Below, one piece after another: positions 45,209 to 52,897 of a stretch of DNA of 64,000 bases. The stretch lies in the IMG/VR virus record IMGVR_UViG_3300020157_000004, positions 1 to 64,000 of that record. The stretch is one strand, 5' to 3'. Under the pieces are notes generated by a model. It was not told where the DNA came from and did not search any database. It was given only the letters and a program-made list of their open reading frames with translations. The translations under genes and the position numbers were made by a program. Source of the DNA: a virus. How positions within the stretch are numbered: the first letter of the stretch is position 1; each line of letters opens with the position of its first letter.

Positions 45209-45497
45209 GACTCAATCGCCCCACCCTGTTGGCAGCAGCGCATGGTTAGACCCATTGCGTGACCAAGTGCGCGCCGAACTTGAACGTGAACGCGCCAGAA
45301 ACATCGACGCACAAGTAAACGGAACGGGCGGTAAGTATCTAGCCGAACTCCGCGCCGAGAACGAGAAGCTTCGCGTAGTAGCTGACAACTTCTGCGCCCT
45401 GATCTTGGTTAGAAGCAGTGATAGCACGCAGTTTGAAAAAGATTTGTTACACATCTACAACCAACTCCCTCACGTCAAGGAAAGGAACAAACAATGA
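45198..45497 (+). CDS. Small coiled-coil protein, unknown
   Basis: From ATG 45198 this encodes 99 residues, overlapping the previous stop. The middle forms a likely coiled coil (VRAELERERARNIDAQ and KYLAELRAENEKLRVVADNF). Its start carries the second copy of the 18-bp repeat at 45232-45249. The downstream gene starts at the ATGA overlap. Confidence 0.5.
   Translation: MNTETQSPHPVGSSAWLDPLRDQVRAELERERARNIDAQVNGTGGKYLAELRAENEKLRVVADNFCALILVRSSDSTQFEKDLLHIYNQLPHVKERNKQ
45232..45249 (+). repeat. 18-bp direct repeat, copy 2
   Basis: Exact second copy of the repeat at 44920-44937, 312 bp away, inside the next small gene but in a different reading frame. Confidence 0.6.
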
Positions 45498-45616
45498 CAC
45501 CTACACTTCTAGGCGAATACATTATCTACGCAGGCGCAGCTCTATGGTGGGTGTTTATGACATTCATCGTCACTCTCTACTTAATGGGCGTGTTTGATAA
45601 GGAGAACAAACAATGA
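45494..45616 (+). CDS. Tiny single-helix membrane protein
   Basis: A 40-residue protein, MTPTLLGEYIIYAGAALWWV followed by FMTFIVTLYLMGVF, then DKENKQ. It has one strong membrane helix. Its start overlaps the upstream stop (ATGA) and its stop overlaps the next start (ATGA), so it is tightly coupled and likely real. Confidence 0.6.
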   Translation: MTPTLLGEYIIYAGAALWWVFMTFIVTLYLMGVFDKENKQ

Positions 45617-45984
45617 CCACCACCGAACACCTCGAAAAGATCAAGGCCAAGTGCCTTGCAAACCTCGCGCTCGCGGAGAATAGGACGCAGGGAACGTGGG
45701 AATGGAAAGCTGGAAAGGAAATTGAATACGATCCGTATATTGATCTCATGTGCGGTTACAAGGTTGTGCTCGGGCCGCGCCATGATGGAAACTTCGGTAG
45801 CCAACTCATCAGCACGCCGTCAGACCGAACCTACATCGCCGCCTGTGCCGGTGCCGCCGAATCGGGATGGAAGTCCACCATCGCGGCGATTGAAACAGCG
45901 CAACTGCTAGAATCTGTGAATAGCGACATCACCAACGCCATTGTGGACGCCATCATCGCCGCTTGGCCGGAGGAACTTCTGTGA
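45613..45984 (+). CDS. Small conserved-looking phage protein, unknown
   Basis: A 123-residue alpha/beta protein (MTTTEHLEKIKAKCLANLAL; HDGNFGSQLISTPSDRTYIA). The pattern of an N-terminal helix, a Trp-containing middle and the motif RTYIAACAGA recalls Ea22-like phage proteins. Start is at the ATGA overlap. Confidence 0.5.
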   Translation: MTTTEHLEKIKAKCLANLALAENRTQGTWEWKAGKEIEYDPYIDLMCGYKVVLGPRHDGNFGSQLISTPSDRTYIAACAGAAESGWKSTIAAIETAQLLESVNSDITNAIVDAIIAAWPEELL

Positions 45985-46109
45985 AACGCCACCGTAACCG
46001 CCGCCGCCGTTGCAGATGGTATAGGTGCATGTTGGCGCAGGAGCGCATTTTCTTTTACGCTCTAGCTTTCGCGCTGGGTGCAACGGTCAAGGAATGGCTC
46101 GCCCGCTAA
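45981..46109 (+). CDS. Arg-rich small membrane protein (GTG start)
   Basis: A 42-residue protein starting at GTG 45981 (overlapping the previous stop): an Arg-rich head (RHRNRRRRCRWYRC) then a hydrophobic segment (RIFFYALAFALGATV). Positive-inside topology fits a small inner-membrane peptide. Confidence 0.45.
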   Translation: MKRHRNRRRRCRWYRCMLAQERIFFYALAFALGATVKEWLAR

Positions 46110-46119
46110 TTTCCCCTCT

Positions 46120-46467
46120 ATGAAAAAACAACATGGCCACCATCCCGTGCGACGACATGGGCAACCTTACCGTGCCGTGGAACTGGACGGGGCAAGCGCA
46201 AAAAAAGTAGCCATGAGGATCGTAATGAAGACCAGATTAAAACAGGCTGTGATGCTGGAGATTGCCCCGCCGAAAGTCCGGGCAGTCCGGGTGTGGAGGA
46301 TGCACGCGATCGACTTGGGGCACAACCCGTGCGTTGGCCCGTCGTATATGGCCCTCTACAAATGTAACTTCTGCGGAACCAGATCAGAATGGAAGACGGC
46401 TTCAACCTACACAGAGATCAGGCGGGGCATACCGTGCCCAAAGTGCAACAACCTGAAAGCGTCTTGA
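46120..46467 (+). CDS. Zinc-ribbon protein
   Basis: From ATG 46120 this encodes 115 residues, ending YKCNFCGTRSEWKTASTYTE ... IPCPKCNNLKAS, two CxxC pairs that form a zinc ribbon. The first 30 residues are His/Arg-rich; an internal start at 46213 is an alternative. Confidence 0.5.
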   Translation: MKKQHGHHPVRRHGQPYRAVELDGASAKKVAMRIVMKTRLKQAVMLEIAPPKVRAVRVWRMHAIDLGHNPCVGPSYMALYKCNFCGTRSEWKTASTYTEIRRGIPCPKCNNLKAS

Positions 46468-46497
46468 CAAAGTTTGACATTTGATTATTGTCAAACA

Positions 46498-46731
46498 ATG
46501 TCAAAACGAAGATGGAAAGTGGTGGAGTCAGGCGAAGCTCCCGGCGAGCTAAAGGACACTGAATATATGTGCTTGGAGTGTATGAATGAGAGTCTTCTCG
46601 GCGTGGTGGGAATCCCCTTGGCCCAGCTTGGCTGCGGGATTGTGTTCAACAATCACAAGCATTGGATGCCCAAAACCATCCGGTGCCCCCACTGCAAGGC
46701 GACGTTGACCATGAAAGGGGGTTCCAAGTGA
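46498..46731 (+). CDS. Two-CxxC zinc-binding protein
   Basis: From ATG 46498 this encodes 77 residues, MSKRRWKVVESGEAPGELKD, with CLECMNE (about 26) and IRCPHCKATLTM (about 63), a split zinc ribbon. Its stop overlaps the GTG start of the next gene. Confidence 0.55.
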   Translation: MSKRRWKVVESGEAPGELKDTEYMCLECMNESLLGVVGIPLAQLGCGIVFNNHKHWMPKTIRCPHCKATLTMKGGSK

Positions 46732-47825
46732 GCTACGGAAAGATTTTCTCAAGCTGTTTTAACGGCTCGATGGTTGGCGCAGGCCCGGATGTGTTTGCGG
46801 TGTGGGCTTACGTGATCGCCAACACGGTGCAAGAACAGGTGGAATTAAACCCGACAATCCTGGCCGCCGTGATCGGTTGCGACAAATCCAGAATGGTGGA
46901 GGCGATTGACCGGCTCTGCCAACCCGATCCTTCGAGTCGAAATAAAGACGAAGATGGTCGAAGACTTGTCAAAGAAGGTCAATTTGCATACCGCGTTGTC
47001 TCTCATTTTATCTATCGAAGCATGAAAGATGAGGACGAAAGAAGGGAATACAACCGTATAAAACAGCGGGAACATCGTGCAAAGCAAGCAGTTACAGAAG
47101 ATGTCAAAACTGGTAAAGATTTGTCAAGACAAGCAGAAGCAGAAGCAGAAGCAGAAAAGAAGAAGAGAGCGACCCTTAAAACTTTTAACTCCGAACCGAA
47201 GAAAAAGGAGGAAACCGTCTCAAAGTTAGAAGTCGTGGTAACGGATAAACCGGATTGGAGTTTCCAAGGCGTAGAACTTCCCGAGTGCTTTCGCACCCAC
47301 AACTGCGTTCAGGCCATCACTCAATGGTTGGAACACAAGCGGGAGATGAAAACTCCCTACACCACCCAAGGATTGAAAAACACCTTCAGTCGATGGTCCA
47401 AGCAGTTTACCGCCGCGAACCTTCCATCAACCATCGAGTATTGCATCAGCAACGGATGGAAGGGGCTTTACAAAGAACGCACCGAGATCATCAGCGCCAC
47501 CAATACGCGGTTGTCGCAAGAACGAAGGATCATTGAAAACCTCAATGATGTCCACGGACCTGCAAAAATCAGCCGCGACACCCTTTCTTTGATGTGTCAG
47601 GACGCAGGACAATATCGCGGAACAATGGAATTCATGCTAAAATGCCAGGTTTGCTACGATAATGGAGCCATCTTTGGAGGTGAAAGGCATGGCTGGATTC
47701 CTGTGGTGCCCAAGGAGCCGCTTCCGGAGGGCTTTGTGCCCGTGGTGGCCGAAGAGGCAATCAAACAGCAGGACGACTACCTGGACGCGCAGGAAGAGGC
47801 CATCCTGAAAAAGAGCAGGAAGTGA
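46728..47825 (+). CDS. Replication-initiator / helicase-loader-like protein
   Basis: From GTG 46728 this encodes 365 residues. The N-terminal 90 residues (SYGKIFSSCFNGSMVGAG; AVWAYVIANTVQEQVELNP; VIGCDKSRMVEAIDRL) resemble the winged-helix domain of phage replisome organisers. A charged linker with an AEAEAEAEK microsatellite (47132-47156) separates it from a C-terminal domain rich in Cys/Trp (about 180-350). It lies near dnaB and could bind the origin and load helicase. Confidence is moderate because no initiator motif is unique. Confidence 0.5.
   Translation: MSYGKIFSSCFNGSMVGAGPDVFAVWAYVIANTVQEQVELNPTILAAVIGCDKSRMVEAIDRLCQPDPSSRNKDEDGRRLVKEGQFAYRVVSHFIYRSMKDEDERREYNRIKQREHRAKQAVTEDVKTGKDLSRQAEAEAEAEKKKRATLKTFNSEPKKKEETVSKLEVVVTDKPDWSFQGVELPECFRTHNCVQAITQWLEHKREMKTPYTTQGLKNTFSRWSKQFTAANLPSTIEYCISNGWKGLYKERTEIISATNTRLSQERRIIENLNDVHGPAKISRDTLSLMCQDAGQYRGTMEFMLKCQVCYDNGAIFGGERHGWIPVVPKEPLPEGFVPVVAEEAIKQQDDYLDAQEEAILKKSRK
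47132..47156 (+). repeat. AGCAGA hexamer microsatellite in the initiator gene
   Basis: Four AGCAGA units in a row encode alternating Ala-Glu in the linker of the replication protein. A length-variable, in-frame repeat that would tolerate slippage by whole hexamers. Confidence 0.7.
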
Positions 47826-47852
47826 ATTTTACGGTCAATCCAATAAAACAAA

Positions 47853-48170
47853 ATGAATCCATCCACCGAAACCCCCACCCGCGAAGAACTGCTGGCCAAT
47901 AACGCCGCCCTCCATTCATCCCTGATGACCGCCTACGGCGTGATCGCCCGTCAAGCGATGCAAGTGATAGCCCCACCCGAAGAACGCAAGGTGTTCATCA
48001 CTGAAGCCGACATGAACTACACGTTCATGGTCATGGATTCGTGGCTGGAGAACGAAAAGCTCAAGGGCAACAACCCAATGGATCAGGCTCAAAACCTCGA
48101 TGATCTCATGGCTAAAGCCTTAAAATACGAGGAGGAGATGAAAGCGAAAGAAGCGAAACATGAAAATTAA
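47853..48170 (+). CDS. Small acidic protein, unknown
   Basis: A 105-residue helical protein (MNPSTETPTREELLANNAAL; VFITEADMNYTFMVMDSWLE) with a charged C-terminus. The following gene starts 10 bp inside it. No family recognised. Confidence 0.5.
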   Translation: MNPSTETPTREELLANNAALHSSLMTAYGVIARQAMQVIAPPEERKVFITEADMNYTFMVMDSWLENEKLKGNNPMDQAQNLDDLMAKALKYEEEMKAKEAKHEN

Positions 48171-48417
48171 ACCCCTCGCTGAAAAAGCACTTCAACTTGT
48201 AAACGCTGTAATTCAATTGACCGCCACTGTAATTGCTTTGTTGGCCAGTATTTGCGTTATCGTTAATCTCATCGACATATCCCTGGCCATAGTCGAAGGC
48301 TCAAAGTCGTCCCATTCCATGATCTCAAAGTTCATCGTAGTAGCCCAATGGTATGCGGTGGCCCTAATCGCCAAAGCCGTTAAAAATCAACCCCACCCCA
48401 GTCAAACCCTCAAATGA
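48160..48417 (+). CDS. Two-helix membrane protein, unknown
   Basis: An 85-residue protein with membrane helices at about 16-40 (AVIQLTATVIALLASICVIV) and 58-74 (FIVVAQWYAVALIAKAV). Topology would fit a holin or superinfection factor. It overlaps both neighbours by a few bases. Confidence 0.5.
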   Translation: MKIKPLAEKALQLVNAVIQLTATVIALLASICVIVNLIDISLAIVEGSKSSHSMISKFIVVAQWYAVALIAKAVKNQPHPSQTLK

Positions 48418-48815
48418 TTAAAGACCTAACCCACGCTAAACTCGTCGCCGCCCTCTCCAAAAACGGAGCCACCATCAAAGACGAGATGACCGGAACCCAA
48501 GCCCACATCCTTCACATGGCCGTAGGCATCTCAGGTGAAGCCGGTGAACTCCTCGACGCCATCAAAAAACACGTCATCTACCAAAAACCCATCGACCTCG
48601 AAAATGTCGTCGAAGAACTCGGTGATCTCGAATTCTACATCGAAGGTCTCAGGCAATCCCTCGCCATCACCCGTCAGGAAACCATCGACCACAACATCGC
48701 CAAACTCTCCGTCCGCTACTCCAAAGGCTCCTACTCCGATCAACAGGCCCATCAACGCGCCGACAAAACCATTGACCCAACCGCTGATGGTCTGAAGATG
48801 TATAAAAAGGGGTAA
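48414..48815 (+). CDS. MazG-like nucleotide pyrophosphohydrolase
   Basis: A 133-residue protein with the MazG core: GISGEAGELLDAIKKHV (about 41-57) and VVEELGDLEFYIEGLRQSL (about 66-84), giving the E-x-x-E...E-x-x-D metal-binding set. Phage MazG proteins hydrolyse NTPs or modulate host (p)ppGpp signalling. It is the last gene of the plus-strand replication block. Confidence 0.7.
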   Translation: MIKDLTHAKLVAALSKNGATIKDEMTGTQAHILHMAVGISGEAGELLDAIKKHVIYQKPIDLENVVEELGDLEFYIEGLRQSLAITRQETIDHNIAKLSVRYSKGSYSDQQAHQRADKTIDPTADGLKMYKKG

Positions 48816-48896
48816 GGGGCAGGGGGCTTGAGTCGCGCAGAGGGGCATACCTATTGATACGAGCGCACCCGCGCCCACCCCCGCGCCCCCCGCGTC

Positions 48897-49313
48897 TTAA
48901 ACGCCCGGACAGGCAGGCGATCTAACGCGCTTCACGCTCGCGCATTTTTTTGCGGTCAGGTCCGTGCCGCAAGCAGGACACCTGCACAGTGTGAGTTCCA
49001 GAGGGGATACCCTATCCCCTATTGCACGCTTTGATATGCCCGTAAACATTGGCGTTTCATCATGTTTGCTCGCGTCCGAGTAAGAAATGGGCGCGTTACC
49101 GAGTGCGTTTCCAAGCGGGTCAATCCACCCCTTCTCTAAGGCTAGGAAGTAAAGCCTCAAACGTGGACTCCCGTTTCGCGCGTGTCGCTCTGCTAAGCGA
49201 ATCGAGCTTGGGTGGACGCCTACGACGCCAGCTAAAGCTTCACACGTTAAACCAAGCTTCAGGCGCGCGGTTCTGAAGTCGAAGTGAACGTCGGAAAGGA
49301 AACACCGAGCCAT
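48897..49313 (-). CDS. HTH regulator with C-terminal zinc ribbon, candidate lysogeny repressor
   Basis: This 138-residue protein reads opposite to its neighbours. Residues about 18-60 form an XRE-type helix-turn-helix (LGLTCEALAGVVGVHPSSIR), and the C-terminal 30 residues carry Cys pairs (LCRCPACGTDLTAKKC). It lies between the replication block and a non-coding hairpin-rich region. Opposite orientation at a boundary of two rightward units suits a repressor controlling early transcription. Start is ATG 49313. Confidence 0.55.
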   Translation of the reverse strand: MARCFLSDVHFDFRTARLKLGLTCEALAGVVGVHPSSIRLAERHARNGSPRLRLYFLALEKGWIDPLGNALGNAPISYSDASKHDETPMFTGISKRAIGDRVSPLELTLCRCPACGTDLTAKKCASVKRVRSPACPGV

Positions 49314-49340
49314 TTACAGTAAGTTAACGCTAAACATTGG

Positions 49341-49415
49341 CCTTTTCTCCCTCTTTCCCCTTCCCTTTTCAAGTCTTTTTTCCCTCTTTCTTTCCCTCTC
49401 CCCTTCATTGAGGGG
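49341..49415 (+). other. Polypyrimidine tract and hairpin upstream of the non-coding region
   Basis: Bases 49341-49406 are almost pure C/T (one AAG break at 49371-49373), followed by a 5-bp CCCCT/AGGGG hairpin (49400-49415). It lies between the divergent repressor and the candidate structured RNA and could be a transcription start, pause or leader element. Confidence 0.35.
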
Positions 49416-49419
49416 AAGA

Positions 49420-50165
49420 ACGGGCGCGTCATAGCGCGCGGCGACTACGTCGCCAAAAAGTCCGCCGTGACAGATTTCAAAACAGGGTGCCGGTCGATGA
49501 AAATTGAATCGGTGGTCGCCGCCAGTCGGTCGGCCCGCTCTTCGCAAGTTTATCGGATAGCACTGCTCGGATCACAGTTGCGGCCCTCATGGCTAACGCT
49601 AAAACATCCGGCTAGGCTGACAGCCAACCCACCTTATGGGTCGCTTGGAAACGTCGGGGCAAAATGACCACGGAAAACGACTATGGGTCGGATACGTGGT
49701 GAGAAAGGTCAGACGTTCAAATGTCAGCGGAGGCCGGTCACTGAATAATCAGCGTGACGCAAAACTGCACCGTTCAGGAAGGCGAAAGGAATCGCTTGTG
49801 GCTATCACGAATCTAGGGAATCACCTCCACGGACAATAGGAATCCCGTGGTTAAATAAAGGAGCTTGGCTTATGGCCCGCAAGGGTCACAAGTGCGCCGA
49901 CTTACAACCGGGCAACAGGCAGGCGTTGGCTAAAGCGCATCGTTGGGGCAATTTGCTTCTAAGGTGCTAGTCCTTCCAACGTCCGAAAGTGGCTCATCCT
50001 ACCTAACTAGACAGCACGGAAAGACGTGCGCCGCGCAACGACGCGAGGCGAGGGGACGGGTTTGCCTGTCCGTTTGCTCACTCCACCGTCCTCACGAAGG
50101 GCGACTGGTTTAGGAAGTTTTCCGCCCCCTAGCGGGTTCGCCTGCTGGGGGGTTCCCTCTCAAGA
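49420..50165 (+). ncRNA. Candidate large structured RNA (0.75 kb, unknown class)
   Basis: About 750 bp without a supported gene, holding a series of hairpins on the plus strand: ACCACG/CGTGGT (49667-49700), GTCACTGA with TCA...GTGAC (49737-49758), CCACGG/CCGTGG (49827-49850), a long closing pair GTGCT/AGCAC (49964-50017), GGACGGG/CCTGTCC with a 4-nt loop (50054-50071) and a 12-bp stem with UUCG loop (50125-50152). GAAA-type loops and unpaired purine-rich patches occur between. Size and phage context resemble ornate phage RNAs such as GOLLD or ROOL, but I recognise no consensus of either. Boundaries are estimates. Confidence 0.42.
50125..50152 (+). terminator. 12-bp hairpin with UUCG tetraloop at the 3' end of the RNA region
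   Basis: Arms 50125-50136 and 50141-50152 pair in all 12 positions (two G-U) around a UUCG loop. No T-run follows; it may stabilise the 3' end of the RNA or act as a terminator in combination with a factor. Confidence 0.55.
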
Positions 50166-50264
50166 AAAACGCGCCTCATCGTGGCGAGAGGGTGAACATG
50201 GGTTTCCGTGGCATTTCATGCAACGGTTGTCCGTGGCCAAGCGTAGTCGTCGGTAAGTTTCCCC

Positions 50265-50714
50265 ATGAATACCTGCACCTCCGTGTCCATCTTCGGCTCC
50301 ACGTTCACCGGCGTCGCAACGGTCTCCGCCAGCGGCAATCAGAAGGTCTCCATCCCCACTCGCAAGCAGTGGAAAGAGGCCACGGGCTGCACCTTGGCTT
50401 ACGCCAAACAGCACTATGGTGCCTTCCATCGGGAACAGTCGGGCAAACTCGCCGGTCCGACCGCCGCCATTCTGGCCAACGGCACCATGCTTGTCAGATC
50501 GGTGAGTTGCTCTCCTAGCGGGACCGTCACCTGTGTCCTCATCCCCTCGAACAGCAAGACTCTCGCTGTGACACTGCCCAAGCCGAAGGCGGCTCCTGCG
50601 GTTGACTACACGAAGTTGTCCACCACGGAGTTGATGGCCTTGCTCGCCGCCCGTCAGGCGGCGGAAGCGGCGAAGGATGAGGCTGCCATCGCCACGGCTC
50701 TCAGCGGTATCTGA
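50265..50714 (+). CDS. Small Ala/Thr-rich protein, unknown
   Basis: A 149-residue protein: MNTCTSVSIFGSTFTGVATV, a beta-rich middle (AAILANGTMLVRSVSCSPSG) and an Ala-rich helical tail (ELMALLAARQAAEAAKDEAA). It starts about 110 bp after the structured region and is followed by a strong hairpin. Possibly membrane-exposed, but no signal peptide is certain. Confidence 0.5.
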   Translation: MNTCTSVSIFGSTFTGVATVSASGNQKVSIPTRKQWKEATGCTLAYAKQHYGAFHREQSGKLAGPTAAILANGTMLVRSVSCSPSGTVTCVLIPSNSKTLAVTLPKPKAAPAVDYTKLSTTELMALLAARQAAEAAKDEAAIATALSGI

Positions 50715-50727
50715 GCGTCGGTAGGTC

Positions 50728-50767
50728 GGCCACATGGGGTCGGGAAGGTTCCCGGTCTCGTGTGGCC
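50728..50767 (+). terminator. Nested hairpin terminator
   Basis: GGCCACA (50728-50734) pairs with TGTGGCC (50761-50767), enclosing a second 6-bp stem CGGGAA/TTCCCG. It lies between two small genes. No T-run, but the stem is very stable. Confidence 0.5.
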
Positions 50768-50807
50768 ACACCTGCTTGCGGTCAACGTCCAACAGAAAGG
50801 AATCACA

Positions 50808-51251
50808 GTGAAAGTCGAAGTGAATCAGAAGGTGTTGAAGCTCACAACGGGTGAGAAAGTTCGGTATTTCGTCATGTCTGGTGCAATTCGGGAGTGCCGC
50901 GTGTTGAATCTGACGCATGATGGCCTCTCGGTTTACACCGACTCCGGGGTTTTTCTCCCGGTGGCCGAGTTCGGAGACACGTGGTGGCTCGCCGACGGCA
51001 AGTCCGACTACGCCGCCAAGCTGGCAGCCGATGACTTCGATGCGGAGGAGTCGTTCGATAAGAACGTGATGACCACCACCAAGCACACGATGTTCGCCGC
51101 CTTGGCGAATGGGTCTGGATTGGTAGCGGCCCGCCTTCGGCAGGTCAACGGGGTCGAGCGCGAGGATGGGTCGGGACGGTGCTGGCTCGTAGTCGGGGTC
51201 TGTTCGCAGAGCGACAACATCGTGACCCGGTTCGTGAAGACCACGGACTAG
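50808..51251 (+). CDS. Small protein, unknown (GTG start)
   Basis: The GTG at 50808, with AAAGGA 7 nt upstream, gives 147 residues (MKVEVNQKVLKLTTGEKVRY). It is beta-rich with Asp/Glu patches (LAADDFDAEESF). A longer form from 50760 lacks a ribosome site. No family recognised. Confidence 0.5.
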   Translation: MKVEVNQKVLKLTTGEKVRYFVMSGAIRECRVLNLTHDGLSVYTDSGVFLPVAEFGDTWWLADGKSDYAAKLAADDFDAEESFDKNVMTTTKHTMFAALANGSGLVAARLRQVNGVEREDGSGRCWLVVGVCSQSDNIVTRFVKTTD

Positions 51252-51265
51252 TCGCGCAACGGCCC

Positions 51266-51322
51266 GGCGCAAGCCTCATTGCGCCCTCTGGACATAGGGC
51301 ATGGGTGAAAGACTCCCGTGCC
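51266..51322 (+). terminator. Tandem hairpins between small genes
   Basis: GGCGCAA/TTGCGCC (51266-51285) and GGCATGGG/CCCGTGCC (51298-51322) follow each other just after a stop codon and before the next gene. They punctuate the orphan-gene cluster. Confidence 0.45.
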
Positions 51323-51349
51323 TTATGCAACAGGGTTGAAAGGAACAGG

Positions 51350-51754
51350 ATGAAAACAAAAAAAGCACATTCAAAAACAGGGATTCGGGTTGGCAAATTG
51401 AAAATCGGCGGCAAGTGTCTGTCCGTTTTTGTTTACCAGTTCCACACCCCGGAAGACAGGGAAACCTTCCCGGCGGAGATTCACGCAAACCAAGCCGTTC
51501 AAGTCATGGACTTCATCCGCTCAGGAAGAGCGGGTAACATTGTTACCACTCAGGAAATCCATGTGCTTAGGCTTCTAAGACTGATACGCGAAGAGGTTGA
51601 CGGATTGCGCCTAAGCACGGCGAGCGTCCGATTTTACTTCGATGTCCCCGGCAAGCCGGGTGAACTCATGAAAATTGACCCTACAGAAGACGGAGACTTG
51701 TCTGCAAGGGTTCCGGGCGGATTCTTTACCGCGCGATCAGTTGAGCTTTTTTAA
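51350..51754 (+). CDS. Small protein, unknown
   Basis: From ATG 51350 (AGGAACAGG upstream) this encodes 134 residues: basic N-terminus (MKTKKAHSKTGIRVGKLKIG), alpha/beta middle with VQVMDFIRSGRAGNI. The upstream in-frame ATGs are in hairpin-forming DNA and unlikely. Confidence 0.5.
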   Translation: MKTKKAHSKTGIRVGKLKIGGKCLSVFVYQFHTPEDRETFPAEIHANQAVQVMDFIRSGRAGNIVTTQEIHVLRLLRLIREEVDGLRLSTASVRFYFDVPGKPGELMKIDPTEDGDLSARVPGGFFTARSVELF

Positions 51755-51803
51755 TTCCCCGTCCTGCCACCTCGGGAAACATGCCAACTGAAAGGATACA
51801 ATT

Positions 51804-51965
51804 ATGACTGACAGTTACAGAAAAAAGCTGGGGCGGGCCATCGACCGGCTCGCCTCGCAGATACACAGGAGCAAGAGCACAGGCCGCCTGACGGGCCGAC
51901 GACTGGCGAAGCAGCAGGCAAAGTTGGAAGCGATGGCCGACCGCATGGCGGCCACAACGCAGTAG
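51804..51965 (+). CDS. Small basic helical protein
   Basis: A 53-residue protein, MTDSYRKKLGRAIDRLASQI, Arg/Lys/Ala-rich and fully helical. It is preceded by AAAGGATACAATT, a spacing that fits a ribosome site. No family. Confidence 0.45.
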   Translation: MTDSYRKKLGRAIDRLASQIHRSKSTGRLTGRRLAKQQAKLEAMADRMAATTQ

Positions 51966-52057
51966 CAGAGCGTCTGTAAATCGAGGGGGTGGGGGAAAGC
52001 CTCCGCCCCTTCGGACTTGCTGACGGTCAACCTCAACGAAGAAAGGACAGCGGATAT

Positions 52058-52381
52058 ATGGGTTACTACCTGGAGACAGACAACACCCGCCTCAAGGCGG
52101 ACTGGTTGATTAAGACTGCGGGTGCAGTCGAAGTGAAGACGCAGCCCTTGTGGACTGACATCCCAAAGGGCAAGACGCTGATTGCGGTGGTGGACAACGG
52201 CCACTTCGAGGCGGCAATGATCGCCTCGCCGGAGGATCAGTTCGACCGCATCAAACGGGCCGAGCAGATGGGCGACCGGCGTCCGAAGCGGTTCCTCCTG
52301 ATGGACACCGACACCGTGAAGGCGATGTGCCCGAACTGGTGGGGCGACACTCAGGAACGAATGCGGGGGTCAACAGCATGA
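52058..52381 (+). CDS. Small protein, unknown
   Basis: From ATG 52058 (GAAAGGA upstream) this encodes 107 residues: MGYYLETDNTRLKADWLIKT, ending near an ATGA overlap with the next gene. Asp/Lys-rich, alpha/beta. Repeats the pattern of short genes with good ribosome sites in this cluster. Confidence 0.5.
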   Translation: MGYYLETDNTRLKADWLIKTAGAVEVKTQPLWTDIPKGKTLIAVVDNGHFEAAMIASPEDQFDRIKRAEQMGDRRPKRFLLMDTDTVKAMCPNWWGDTQERMRGSTA

Positions 52382-52566
52382 GTGCCCACACCTCAACAAA
52401 GGTGCGGAAGCGGGCCAAGTTCGTTGACCCCCTCAGCAGGGCAGCGGTCAGTGAAATGCGGCGAATCGCCAAGGCTCATGTGGTAAAAGGGGAGCCGGTC
52501 AAGCTGACGCAGCGTCAGGCCCACCACGTAGCGGTTCGCAAGACCAAGACGGGAGGTGGAAAGTGA
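52378..52566 (+). CDS. Small basic protein, unknown
   Basis: A 62-residue protein from ATG 52378 (MSAHTSTKVRKRAKFVDPLS), coupled to both neighbours by 4-bp overlaps. The C-terminus (RKTKTGGGK) is basic. Confidence 0.5.
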   Translation: MSAHTSTKVRKRAKFVDPLSRAAVSEMRRIAKAHVVKGEPVKLTQRQAHHVAVRKTKTGGGK

Positions 52567-52766
52567 TTCACAAAAGCGTGCCCCACTACTACCGATTCCT
52601 AATCCTTCGGAAGGCGGGACTGCCAATGAGTGTGGCCCACCGGCAGGCTACGTTCTGGAAGGACAGCCGTGTAATGGCCCTGCTCAAGGCCCACGGTTCC
52701 ATGTTCTTCAGAAGCAGGAAGACCAACCGGGAAGCGCAGGGGAAAATGGTCCGGGCAAACGAGTGA
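52563..52766 (+). CDS. Small helical protein (GTG start)
   Basis: A 67-residue protein beginning at GTG 52563: MIHKSVPHYYRFLILRKAGL. Basic and helical, ends 9 bp before a terminator hairpin. Confidence 0.5.
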   Translation: MIHKSVPHYYRFLILRKAGLPMSVAHRQATFWKDSRVMALLKAHGSMFFRSRKTNREAQGKMVRANE

Positions 52767-52774
52767 CTAAGCAC

Positions 52775-52806
52775 GGCACTGTAATTGCGGGTTGAATTAC
52801 AGTGCC
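52775..52806 (+). terminator. 12-bp palindromic terminator built from the 7-mer
   Basis: GGCACTGTAATT (52775-52786) and AATTACAGTGCC (52795-52806) pair perfectly around an 8-nt loop and contain the motif CTGTAAT/ATTACAG in both arms. It ends an orphan-gene run; CTCTTTGTTCC follows. Either a terminator or a strong binding site for the factor that recognises the 7-mer. Confidence 0.7.
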
Positions 52807-52897
52807 CTCTTTGTTCCTTGTTGGAATGAACCGCAGTTGTTTACGCCCTATAAACAAATGGCGGTCGGTTAATCAGGGCATGTTAGAAGGCTACACA

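Noticed and set aside
49314-49547. Minus-strand frame encoding Lys/Arg/Glu repeats
   Set aside because: Translation of the polypyrimidine tract; low-complexity, no supported start.
49711-49730. TTCAAAT loop resembling a tRNA T-arm
   Set aside because: Only three paired bases and no acceptor stem or D-arm, so not a tRNA.
49677-49973. Group I intron P7-like ACTA/TAGT pair
   Set aside because: The partner strands are about 285 nt apart with no P3/P8 pattern, so an intron is not supported; the region is kept as an unclassified structured RNA.
50160-51272. 370-codon minus-strand frame across the orphan cluster
   Set aside because: It crosses two better-supported plus-strand genes and hairpins, has biased composition, and no recognisable domain; treated as a shadow.
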